Shown one piece after another: positions 6,719 through 11,256 of a stretch of DNA of 31,908 nucleotides. The position numbers were made by a program, and so were the translations under genes. This stretch comes from a virus: positions 1-31,908 of IMG/VR virus record IMGVR_UViG_3300017963_000577. One strand, written 5' to 3'. Numbering within the stretch: position 1 is the stretch's first letter; the number at the start of each line of letters is the position of its first letter. Below the pieces are notes generated by a model. That model ran no database searches and was not told the DNA's origin. It worked only from the letters and a program-made list of their open reading frames with translations.

Positions 6719-6742
6719 TGCTTTTCCTCAAATTATGTATAT

Positions 6743-6771
6743 ATTATAGACCTTTGGCTGGCTCCGCGCAA
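6743..6771 (-). promoter_or_regulatory. sigma70-like promoter of the 49-aa gene
   Basis: TTGCGC (6771-6766), 17-nt spacer, perfect TATAAT (6748-6743), minus strand. The outward promoter at 6788 lies back to back with it. Confidence 0.65.
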
Positions 6772-6787
6772 GCCGAAAAGTTTGTGC

Positions 6788-6817
6788 TTGACAAGAAGGC
6801 AACTACTGTGGTATAAT
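6788..6817 (+). promoter_or_regulatory. outward (antisense) promoter P+2
   Basis: TTGACA (6788-6793), 18-nt spacer, perfect TATAAT (6812-6817), then ATCGGCGCC. It is nearly consensus but has no plus-strand gene downstream. Confidence 0.65.
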
Positions 6818-6820
6818 ATC

Positions 6821-6842
6821 GGCGCCGTTGCGCCACTTTTTT
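6821..6842 (+). terminator. hairpin plus U-tract on the plus strand
   Basis: GGCGC (6821-6825), loop CGTT, GCGCC (6830-6834), then ACTTTTTT. It has intrinsic-terminator form on the plus strand but lies at the start point expected for P+2, so it would stop transcripts entering from further left. Confidence 0.5.
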
Positions 6843-6906
6843 GAGCTTGAAATCGCTAAAACATTGATTTTATTGAAAAAATTAAATCAAGTCGAAAAAT
6901 TTGAGC

Positions 6907-6935
6907 TTGACACGACCAGACTCCTCCAAAATAAT
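6907..6935 (+). promoter_or_regulatory. outward (antisense) promoter P+3
   Basis: TTGACA (6907-6912), 17-nt spacer, AATAAT (6930-6935), with a GAGC upstream context shared by the family. About 60-75 nt downstream is a perfect palindrome (GCGGAGCG/CGCTCCGC) followed by TTT, a possible early stop. Confidence 0.55.
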
Positions 6936-7029
6936 ACGCTTGCGTACTGCACCGCGCGGCACTGAAATATCTGTACTTGAAATCCGACTACTGGCGCGGA
7001 GCGCGCTCCGCTTTAAATGCGAAAGCAAA

Positions 7030-7044
7030 TGATAATGATTCGCA
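7030..7044. promoter_or_regulatory. Fur-box-like palindrome A
   Basis: TGATAATGATTCGCA, a 7-1-7 arrangement differing from TGATAATnATTATCA only in the right arm. It sits in a 36-bp segment (7019-7054) repeated exactly at 8288-8323. Confidence 0.6.
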
Positions 7045-7070
7045 TTCCGCCGCCTCACGGCGCCCGCGAA

Positions 7071-7085
7071 TGAGAATCATTCGCA
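7071..7085. promoter_or_regulatory. Fur-box-like palindrome B
   Basis: TGAGAATCATTCGCA, close to the 7-1-7 Fur motif. Together with box A it forms a long inverted repeat (7034-7047 with 7068-7081, 13 of 14 bases paired). Confidence 0.6.
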
Positions 7086-7097
7086 TTTGGGGGCAGT

Positions 7098-7120
7098 AAA
7101 AAACCAGGCGTTGCGCCTGG
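7098..7120 (-). terminator. intrinsic terminator of the gene at 7233-7544
   Basis: On the minus strand, CCAGGCG, loop CAA, CGCCTGG, then six U residues (7103-7098). It lies about 110 nt after the stop codon; that stretch (7121-7232) holds no convincing ORF. Confidence 0.75.
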
Positions 7121-7232
7121 CATGAAAGTTGCATATTTTTCTCGGCAGCGGTTTTTAGCTTTACCCGTTAGGAACCGCCTTCCGCCTTTATATCCTTGCA
7201 GATGCGCGGGCCATCCTTGGCACGCTTTTTGC

Positions 7233-7544
7233 TTATTCCGCCTGGCGGCGAAGGAAATTCGGGATTTCTTCGTCTGTCGTAATGTCGTCAAATTCGACGG
7301 GGAACCTCGTTCCGGCTTTGAAGAAAGGAACCTCGGTAATGAGAATGATAGGCAGAATCGAATCGGCCACGTCACCCACCCAATATTTTTGCAGGGAAAG
7401 CGAATCCCATTCAGATTCCCATGAAATATCCGAGCGATCATAGCGGCAATCCATTTCTTCGCGCGCCAATTTTTTGGCGGTGAGCAGATCGGGGGTAATG
7501 CCGACAAAATCGTTATCTTCAGTTGAAACCAGATACATTTTCAT
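7233..7544 (-). CDS. hypothetical acidic protein (103 aa)
   Basis: MKMYLVSTEDNDFVGITPDL opens a beta-rich N-terminus. Many Asp and Glu follow, and IPNFLRRQ lies near the end. GAGGTG is 5 nt upstream of the ATG, and a strong promoter with a palindromic spacer precedes it. Not recognised. The mix of a short beta-hairpin and an acidic surface resembles small host-protein inhibitors or DNA mimics in general, but there is no specific evidence. Confidence 0.7.
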   Translation of the reverse strand: MKMYLVSTEDNDFVGITPDLLTAKKLAREEMDCRYDRSDISWESEWDSLSLQKYWVGDVADSILPIILITEVPFFKAGTRFPVEFDDITTDEEIPNFLRRQAE

Positions 7545-7571
7545 TTTGTCACCTCGTTTAATTGAGTCTTA

Positions 7572-7600
7572 ATTATCGGCCATCCTTGGCCGATTGTCAA
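7572..7600 (-). promoter_or_regulatory. promoter with inverted repeat in the spacer
   Basis: Minus strand TTGACA (7600-7595), 17-nt spacer, GATAAT (7577-7572). The space between the two boxes is an inverted repeat, ATCGGCC and GGCCGAT (7588-7594 with 7575-7581, 6-nt gap), placed as an operator would be. Two other promoters here share this design. Confidence 0.75.
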
Positions 7601-7603
7601 CCC

Positions 7604-7936
7604 TTATTCGCTATCCTGCGAAAGCGCTTCCCGAAGCGCGACCAGAACCTTTTTAGTCGCTTTTTCGAGCGACTCGGCCTGCTCCGCTTCCATGCCGAGA
7701 ACCTCGGCAATGTCGGCCACAATAGCGGCTTTGGTTTCCGGCTTTGCGCCAGTTTTGGAAACGTATTCCGCTTTTTTGTAGAGGCCCATGCGGACCGCTT
7801 TCTGGCGGACCGATGCAAGCGACTTGCCGAGAGTAGATGCCAGTTCGGCCACAGCAGCCTTATGGTCCACCTCGCCCGCGAAAGCTTCGCGGATTGCGGT
7901 TTCCATCTCAGGAGTATAATTTACGGTTTTAGCCAT
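7604..7936 (-). CDS. SANT/HTH-like putative DNA-binding protein, paralog 2 (110 aa)
   Basis: Reads MAKTVNYTPEMETAIREAFA, GKSLASVRQK at residues 37-46 and LEKATKKVLVALREALSQ near the C-terminus. It shares the MAKTVNYTPEM start and the SQD-type end with paralog 3, so the two are recent duplicates, while paralog 1 is older. GAGGAGG lies 7 nt upstream of the ATG. Its leader holds a perfect 8-bp hairpin that has a counterpart before paralog 3. A role as a DNA-binding regulator of the local promoter family is plausible but inferred. Confidence 0.8.
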   Translation of the reverse strand: MAKTVNYTPEMETAIREAFAGEVDHKAAVAELASTLGKSLASVRQKAVRMGLYKKAEYVSKTGAKPETKAAIVADIAEVLGMEAEQAESLEKATKKVLVALREALSQDSE

Positions 7937-7963
7937 TTCAGAACCTCCTCGGTTCGGTTAAAT

Positions 7964-7984
7964 GGTTGGGGCCAATCCCCAACC
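7964..7984 (-). promoter_or_regulatory. leader hairpin of paralog 2
   Basis: GGTTGGGG (7984-7977 read on the minus strand), loop ATTGG, CCCCAACC, upstream of AACCGA and the ribosome site. The counterpart before paralog 3 at 11989-12009 has the same layout, so the leader is part of the duplicated unit and may be a protein-binding or attenuator site. Confidence 0.6.
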
Positions 7985-7993
7985 GATAAGAAT

Positions 7994-8022
7994 ATTTTAC
8001 AGAATTCAGTAGCCGAGGTCAA
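7994..8022 (-). promoter_or_regulatory. sigma70-like promoter of paralog 2
   Basis: TTGACC (8022-8017), 17-nt spacer, TAAAAT (7999-7994), minus strand, with TTGCTTGACC context. The -35 lies inside the 3' end of the upstream gene. Confidence 0.75.
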
Positions 8023-8170
8023 GCAATTTTTTTGCCGACTCCACTACGGCCAGCTCACCGCACGCGCGCCCCATCCGCAGAAGCATTTGCGAGCTACGCT
8101 TATGAGAGTATTTTGCAACCCCCGACAGGTAAATTTTCGCGGCCGCGTGCGTATAGCTGTCGTCTTTCAT
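8006..8170 (-). CDS. small basic hypothetical protein (54 aa)
   Basis: Start at 8170 (MKDDSYTHAAAKIYLSGVAK) is chosen over the ATG at 8197 because 8197 falls at the predicted transcription start. The sequence between them matches the leader conserved at other local promoters (TAAAnCATnGG then an A-rich stretch). Helical and basic, with no family recognised. It is followed directly by the paralog 2 promoter. Confidence 0.65.
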   Translation of the reverse strand: MKDDSYTHAAAKIYLSGVAKYSHKRSSQMLLRMGRACGELAVVESAKKLLDLGY

Positions 8171-8203
8171 TTTGCTGGTTTCCGTTTGCTTTTCCATGGT
8201 TTA

Positions 8204-8232
8204 ATTATGGGGGAATCCGGCCAAAAATTCAA
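8204..8232 (-). promoter_or_regulatory. sigma70-like promoter of the 54-aa gene
   Basis: TTGAAT (8232-8227), 17-nt spacer, CATAAT (8209-8204), minus strand, with an A/T-rich upstream stretch. Confidence 0.65.
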
Positions 8233-8287
8233 GCAAAAAATTTCTATCTTGACTCGCCAGGTGATAGACCAGGCCTAACGTACGAAC

Positions 8288-8323
8288 GCGAAAGCAAATG
8301 ATAATGATTCGCATTCCGCCGCC
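8288..8323. promoter_or_regulatory. Fur-box-like palindrome C in a repeated 36-bp segment
   Basis: Identical over 36 bp to 7019-7054. The box itself is TGATAATGATTCGCA at 8299-8313. It lies between a TTGACT-containing promoter-like sequence (8249-8254, poor -10) and a plus-strand terminator. Confidence 0.6.
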
Positions 8324-8353
8324 GGCGCTTCGCGCGGGTTACGGCGCAATTTT

Positions 8354-8383
8354 CGTGCCAGGTTTGCGCCTGGCACGTTTTTT
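8354..8383 (+). terminator. strong intrinsic terminator on the plus strand
   Basis: CGTGCCAGG (8354-8362), loop TTTGCG, CCTGGCACG (8369-8377), then six U residues. The U-tract exists only on the plus strand, so it must serve a plus-strand transcript, although all annotated genes here are on the minus strand. Confidence 0.75.
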
Positions 8384-8385
8384 GC

Positions 8386-8580
8386 TTAAAGATATCTCTC
8401 GTAATAAGACAAAGTATCTAGCAATTCTAATATAGTTTCCTGTATTTCCTCTGCTTTATCTTCCGGTATATTTCCATTCATTAGGCCAGAATCTACAAAT
8501 TGCATTGCATAAAGTAAATTGTGGATTTCCCGCATATTTTTCAGGGTGATAGTTAATTCTATTTTGTGTTCAAAGTTCAT
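8386..8580 (-). CDS. hypothetical acidic helical protein (64 aa)
   Basis: MNFEHKIELTITLKNMREIH followed by amphipathic, acidic helices (EDKAEEIQETILELLDTL). GGAGA precedes the ATG, which overlaps the stop of the exonuclease gene by 11 bp. Last gene of the three-gene unit 9449 to 8386. Function unknown; coupling to the exonuclease suggests a related role. Confidence 0.7.
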   Translation of the reverse strand: MNFEHKIELTITLKNMREIHNLLYAMQFVDSGLMNGNIPEDKAEEIQETILELLDTLSYYERYL

Positions 8581-9232
8581 TTACAATTCTCCAAGGTTGA
8601 GCATTTACCTTTCCGAAAGGTATCTTTTTCTTCTGGCGAAAGCAAGCGGCCAAAATTCTATTTTCGATCTTTACATCTTCCAATGCTGTATGTTCTTCGA
8701 TATAATTCCAATCGGCTGAAATATAGCTGTATGCTTTCTCGGCATTAGTTCGTATATTTCCAGCGTCAGAAACCCAATTTTGTTCTCTAGCAAGTTGCAT
8801 ATAGGTTTTGCTGGAAAGTATAGTTTCGCAAGCGAATTGCCAAATATCTAGAACCCGCATGGGGCGATGCAGAAATTTACCTTCGCCGTTTGTAGATTTA
8901 ATTGCACCCATGTCAAAACCTACATTATAAGCGGCGAAAACATCTACATTGAATTTATCCAAATCCGCAAGAAATTCCGAGCGAATATCCTTCCAAGGTT
9001 TAATGGTAATGATACCTTTTGCGAGCATCGGTATATAATGCGAAAATATCTTTTTCGCATAAAACGCGCCCATCATTTTGTCGGCATCTATAATAGTTTC
9101 TTCGACAAGATAGGAACCTTCAGAATATACATTTCCTTTCTTATCTACAATTTGCCAAGCAAAATCATATACAGATTTATCTTGTAAACCGACGCATTCT
9201 GTATCAACAACGGCAAGCATCATTTTAGCCAT
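8570..9232 (-). CDS. DEDD-family (DnaQ/RNase T-like) 3'-5' exonuclease (220 aa)
   Basis: The exonuclease motifs are in order: Exo I with D10-T-E12 (AVVDTECVG), Exo II with N103 and D107 (AAYNVGFDMGA), and Exo III with H181 and D186 (HTALEDV). The four acidic residues and the His of a DEDDh enzyme are all present, so it should be an active two-metal-ion 3'-5' exonuclease on DNA or RNA. The ATG at 9232 is preferred to a TTG three codons earlier. It sits between two small genes in one overlapping unit. No polymerase is fused or adjacent, so it is free-standing and may trim RNA, degrade host DNA or proofread in trans. Confidence 0.85.
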   Translation of the reverse strand: MAKMMLAVVDTECVGLQDKSVYDFAWQIVDKKGNVYSEGSYLVEETIIDADKMMGAFYAKKIFSHYIPMLAKGIITIKPWKDIRSEFLADLDKFNVDVFAAYNVGFDMGAIKSTNGEGKFLHRPMRVLDIWQFACETILSSKTYMQLAREQNWVSDAGNIRTNAEKAYSYISADWNYIEEHTALEDVKIENRILAACFRQKKKIPFGKVNAQPWRIVNEL

Positions 9233-9233
9233 T

Positions 9234-9449
9234 TTATACAACCCCCAAACCGTTAAGGTTTATAAACATCAAAAGTAGATTGGTAATAAGTAAACCGAGC
9301 ATATTTCGTTCATGCGCGATATACATCCAAAGTATATTAGAAAACATCCCGATTGTAAAGCCGTGCGATACATTTTCGGAAAGTAAATAAAGGCCGACGA
9401 TCGTCAGGACCGTTGCTAGTGCTTCGATGATTTGTTCTGCTCTGTTCAT
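9234..9449 (-). CDS. small membrane protein (71 aa), possibly leaderless
   Basis: There are hydrophobic stretches at about residues 8-25 (EALATVLTIVGLYLLS), 30-43 and 50-66 (MLGLLITNLLLMFINL), giving two or three membrane helices. The ATG lies only 7 nt after the -10 box, at the expected transcription start, and no ribosome site precedes it, so the mRNA may be leaderless. It opens the operon with the exonuclease, whose ATG lies just past this stop. Function unknown. Confidence 0.65.
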   Translation of the reverse strand: MNRAEQIIEALATVLTIVGLYLLSENVSHGFTIGMFSNILWMYIAHERNMLGLLITNLLLMFINLNGLGVV

Positions 9450-9455
9450 GCTGTA

Positions 9456-9483
9456 ATTATAGCAAAGTGAATCGCTAAGTCAA
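9456..9483 (-). promoter_or_regulatory. sigma70-like promoter of the exonuclease operon
   Basis: TTGACT (9483-9478), 16-nt spacer, perfect TATAAT (9461-9456), minus strand. Confidence 0.75.
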
Positions 9484-9518
9484 CCAAAAAGATTCTATAG
9501 GCCCATAAAAATTTTTGC

Positions 9519-9548
9519 TTGACACCAGGCCGCGCGCCAGGGTATAAT
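9519..9548 (+). promoter_or_regulatory. outward (antisense) promoter P+5
   Basis: TTGACA (9519-9524), 18-nt spacer, perfect TATAAT (9543-9548), then CGGCGCGGCG. Fur-box-like palindrome D begins 7 nt after the -10, so a bound repressor would cover the start site. Confidence 0.7.
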
Positions 9549-9555
9549 CGGCGCG

Positions 9556-9580
9556 GCGAATGAGAATCATTCTCATTCGC
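9556..9580. promoter_or_regulatory. Fur-box-like palindrome D
   Basis: A perfect 12-1-12 palindrome. The core 9559-9577 is AATGAGAATCATTCTCATT, the classic form of a gammaproteobacterial Fur box. It lies 11 nt past the stop codon of the HAD gene and directly downstream of P+5. Flanking GCCAGGG (9536-9542) and CCCTGGC (9582-9588) extend the symmetry, so an RNA hairpin is also possible. Confidence 0.7.
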
Positions 9581-9591
9581 GCCCTGGCTAT

Positions 9592-10065
9592 TTAGTATCC
9601 TTGCGTTGATGGTACATAATGCGGAATCGCGCCGATAGCTTCCGAAACATCGCGCAAATAGTCTTTATTATCCTCCCAGAAATGCACGACCGCATTAGGG
9701 AAGCTAGCGATTATCGGCAACAATCCATTGATTTTCAATTCCGCGCCTTTGCGAACGTCATTCGGGCCGAGGCGATGAATGAAAAAATCCGGCAGCCCGA
9801 GCCGCTTTTCGACAAATTGCCAGTTTGCGTCACCCTTGACACAAGCGCGCGCGGTAGCAATTACGACCAAGGTTTCCGGGTCCATAATATCTTGCTTATA
9901 TTGTGCAGCATGGGGCAAAAGCGAGTCTTTTGCGATCTGTTCGGGAATGTCATTCTCGCGCCAGTGTTTGAGATCAATTCTCATTTCGCCGGGCACAGTC
10001 CGGTAACGATGGGAGCTAGAAATTACAGTCCCGTCAAGATCATAAACGTGAATCTTTTTAATCAT
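9592..10065 (-). CDS. HAD-superfamily phosphatase-like protein (157 aa)
   Basis: The HAD motifs are in order: motif I D9-x-D11-G-T (VYDLDGTV), motif II T71 (VIATARA), a lysine candidate for motif III (K106 in VRKGAELK) and motif IV EDN (131-133, HFWEDNKDY). It is therefore probably an Mg-dependent phosphohydrolase; small HAD proteins of phages act on nucleotide or nucleic-acid phosphates, including end-healing enzymes. Substrate unknown. The start at 10065 (MIKKIHVYDL) is chosen for GGAGAA 7 nt upstream. Single-gene unit with its own promoter; its 3' end abuts Fur-like box D. Confidence 0.8.
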   Translation of the reverse strand: MIKKIHVYDLDGTVISSSHRYRTVPGEMRIDLKHWRENDIPEQIAKDSLLPHAAQYKQDIMDPETLVVIATARACVKGDANWQFVEKRLGLPDFFIHRLGPNDVRKGAELKINGLLPIIASFPNAVVHFWEDNKDYLRDVSEAIGAIPHYVPSTQGY

Positions 10066-10089
10066 GCAATTTTCTCCTTTCATGCTTAT

Positions 10090-10117
10090 ATTATAGACCC
10101 TTGCCCCAAAATGTCAA
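10090..10117 (-). promoter_or_regulatory. sigma70-like promoter of the HAD gene
   Basis: TTGACA (10117-10112), 16-nt spacer, perfect TATAAT (10095-10090), minus strand. It is part of a duplicated divergent-promoter cassette matched at 11147-11227. Confidence 0.8.
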
Positions 10118-10140
10118 GCTATTTTTGTGAATTAAAAGAT

Positions 10141-10169
10141 TTGATTTCGCCAGGCGGCTGTGGTATAAT
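10141..10169 (+). promoter_or_regulatory. outward (antisense) promoter P+6
   Basis: TTGATT (10141-10146), 17-nt spacer, perfect TATAAT (10164-10169), then CGGCGCGGCC. The start site would lie just before or at the edge of Fur box E. Confidence 0.7.
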
Positions 10170-10180
10170 CGGCGCGGCCA

Positions 10181-10205
10181 GATGATAATGATTATCATTA
10201 TCATC
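10181..10205. promoter_or_regulatory. Fur box E (matches the consensus exactly)
   Basis: A perfect 12-1-12 palindrome. Read on the minus strand, 10202-10184 is GATAATGATAATCATTATC, identical at all 19 positions to the established Escherichia coli Fur-box consensus. It lies 10 nt after the stop codon of the gene at 10216-10488 and about 11 nt after the -10 of P+6, an ideal place to repress that promoter. Confidence 0.8.
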
Positions 10206-10215
10206 GGCTGCTCCG

Positions 10216-10488
10216 TTAGCGATAGCTTGCCCAGCTATCCGCATCATAGTGCGATTCGAGCCAATTGCAGATCCTAATTCCCAGCGGATCATCGTGCAGG
10301 ATCCGATCGCGCAGCTTGTCCCAGCTATAGCCCATCGCCAAGCCTAGCCCGATCACATCGTACCAATCATGAAACCAATGTACCGCATCGGGCGGAGCGC
10401 CGAAAGCCTCGCGCATGTTGTCGTCGATTGATTGAAAGGTAGCCGGATCGCTTGCGCCTTTCGGGGTAAGGGTGAAATAATTAGCCAT
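10216..10488 (-). CDS. hypothetical phage protein (90 aa)
   Basis: Start at 10488 (MANYFTLTPKGASDPATFQS) with GAGGAAA upstream. The middle reads WYDVIGLGLAMGYSWDKLRD and the end ESHYDADSWASYR. This YFTLT start, WYD-x-IG core and C-terminal D-x-W is a layout seen in many uncharacterised phage proteins. Last gene of a three-gene unit with ATG/stop overlaps. Function unknown. Confidence 0.75.
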   Translation of the reverse strand: MANYFTLTPKGASDPATFQSIDDNMREAFGAPPDAVHWFHDWYDVIGLGLAMGYSWDKLRDRILHDDPLGIRICNWLESHYDADSWASYR

Positions 10489-10627
10489 AATTAATTTCCT
10501 CGATATAGTAGCCTTGCCGGCCGTGTTCAAGAATCCAGCGCAGCGCCTGGCTGCGGCTGCGAAAGAATTTAACGGCGATGGGCCATCCTAGCCCGTTCTC
10601 GCCTTTGCAGATGATATATTCGATCAT
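10481..10627 (-). CDS. small hypothetical protein (48 aa)
   Basis: Reads MIEYIICKGENGLGWPIAVK, then an Arg/Ser-rich helix and a tyrosine-rich end. CGGAGGA precedes the ATG, which overlaps the upstream stop (ATGA); its own stop lies inside the next gene. These overlaps support it despite its length. Unknown function. Confidence 0.65.
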   Translation of the reverse strand: MIEYIICKGENGLGWPIAVKFFRSRSQALRWILEHGRQGYYIEEINYG

Positions 10628-10782
10628 CGAATCCTCCGAATTTTAATGATGCTATGCCCGACAGTCTGGCCGAATTTCCTGCAAACCTCGGCAGCACGCT
10701 TTTTAGCTTCTTTCTTGTCGGTAGCCCAATCAAGAAAGGTTCCGCGTTCGGTAGTAATTTCGTAGTGGCTAACCCGTGGCAT
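10624..10782 (-). CDS. small basic hypothetical protein (52 aa)
   Basis: Reads MPRVSHYEITTERGTFLDWA then DKKEAKKRAAEVCRKFGQTV. A beta-hairpin followed by a basic helix is suggested. GGAGAAAG precedes the ATG and a promoter with a palindromic spacer lies upstream. First gene of the unit 10782 to 10216. Confidence 0.7.
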   Translation of the reverse strand: MPRVSHYEITTERGTFLDWATDKKEAKKRAAEVCRKFGQTVGHSIIKIRRIR

Positions 10783-10815
10783 TTTGCTTTCTCCGTTCCG
10801 TTTCCCTATGCTTTA

Positions 10816-10844
10816 AGTATAGGGCAGTCCGTTGCCCTTGTCAA
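10816..10844 (-). promoter_or_regulatory. promoter with inverted repeat in the spacer
   Basis: TTGACA (10844-10839), 17-nt spacer, TATACT (10821-10816), minus strand. AGGGCA and TGCCCT (10821-10826 and 10833-10838) form an inverted repeat inside the spacer, as at 7572-7600 and 11588-11616. Confidence 0.75.
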
Positions 10845-10849
10845 GGGGT

Positions 10850-11020
10850 TTAGGCAAAAAATCCTTCGCCTTCCAAATAATCCGCGACAGCCTCGCGCGG
10901 GGTTAGCTCGGAATCCCAAAGATCCCACCAGCACCAGTCCGGCAGATCTCCGGAATCCATGCCGCCGAAACGCTCGCGGAGCAGATGGTCAACGATTATC
11001 ATCCATTGGTCAAAGCTCAT
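10850..11020 (-). CDS. hypothetical acidic, Trp-rich protein (56 aa)
   Basis: Reads MSFDQWMIIVDHLLRERFGG, DLPDWCWWDLWDSELTPREA and ends in an acidic helix. A D-L-P-D-W core followed by a P-x-EA helix occurs in short phage proteins of unknown function. GGGAGAA precedes the ATG. It follows the membrane peptide at 11032-11112 in the same unit. Confidence 0.7.
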   Translation of the reverse strand: MSFDQWMIIVDHLLRERFGGMDSGDLPDWCWWDLWDSELTPREAVADYLEGEGFFA

Positions 11021-11031
11021 TTTATTCTCCC

Positions 11032-11112
11032 TTAGACGATTGCGATGGTGAGCAGCATCACGATAGTGAAGCCTACGATAGTAGCGTTGCGAATCAGGTT
11101 CCAGTCGATCAT
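11032..11112 (-). CDS. 26-residue membrane peptide
   Basis: Reads MIDWNLIRNATIVGFTIVML and ends LTIAIV, a single hydrophobic helix. It has a ribosome-site-like GAGAGACAAG upstream and a strong promoter, and is followed after 11 nt by the next start. The promoter and leader support it. Confidence 0.6.
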   Translation of the reverse strand: MIDWNLIRNATIVGFTIVMLLTIAIV

Positions 11113-11146
11113 TTTCTTGTCTCTCGTTCCGTTTGCCTATGATTTA

Positions 11147-11174
11147 ATTATAGACCCCTGCCGCAAAATGTCAA
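11147..11174 (-). promoter_or_regulatory. sigma70-like promoter of the 26-aa gene
   Basis: TTGACA (11174-11169), 16-nt spacer, perfect TATAAT (11152-11147), minus strand. Near-identical to the promoter at 10090-10117 including flanks. Confidence 0.8.
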
Positions 11175-11197
11175 GCTATTTTTGAGAATTAAACGAT

Positions 11198-11227
11198 TTG
11201 ATTTCACCGCCAGGCCCGTGTTATAAT
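11198..11227 (+). promoter_or_regulatory. outward (antisense) promoter P+7
   Basis: TTGATT (11198-11203), 18-nt spacer, perfect TATAAT (11222-11227). Homologous to P+6 through the ATTTGATTTC and CGCCAGGC blocks. Fur-like box F lies about 30 nt downstream. Confidence 0.6.
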
Positions 11228-11256
11228 TGTAGTAGCGTCTTGCCCCGACGGCGCCT

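Noticed and set aside
6821-6842. Hairpin plus U-tract read as the terminator of the transcript from P+2
   Set aside because: It begins only 4 nt after the -10 box and overlaps the expected start site, so it cannot terminate that transcript; kept only as a terminator for RNA entering from the left.
7055-7507. 150-residue open frame on the minus strand overlapping the gene at 7233-7544
   Set aside because: Low-complexity basic/aromatic translation, no ribosome site, and it runs through the terminator at 7098-7120 and Fur-like box B. The other frame has a promoter, ribosome site and sensible composition.
7562-8278. 238-residue open frame on the plus strand
   Set aside because: It is the antisense of paralog 2 and the 54-aa gene, both well supported by promoters and ribosome sites. 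Its Arg/Phe/His-rich translation is typical of a shadow frame.
9619-10185. 188-residue open frame on the plus strand
   Set aside because: Antisense to the HAD gene, which has intact catalytic motifs, and it crosses the divergent promoters.
10654-11142. 162-residue plus-strand frame
   Set aside because: Antisense to four small minus-strand genes with promoters, ribosome sites and stop/start overlaps; no promoter or ribosome site of its own.
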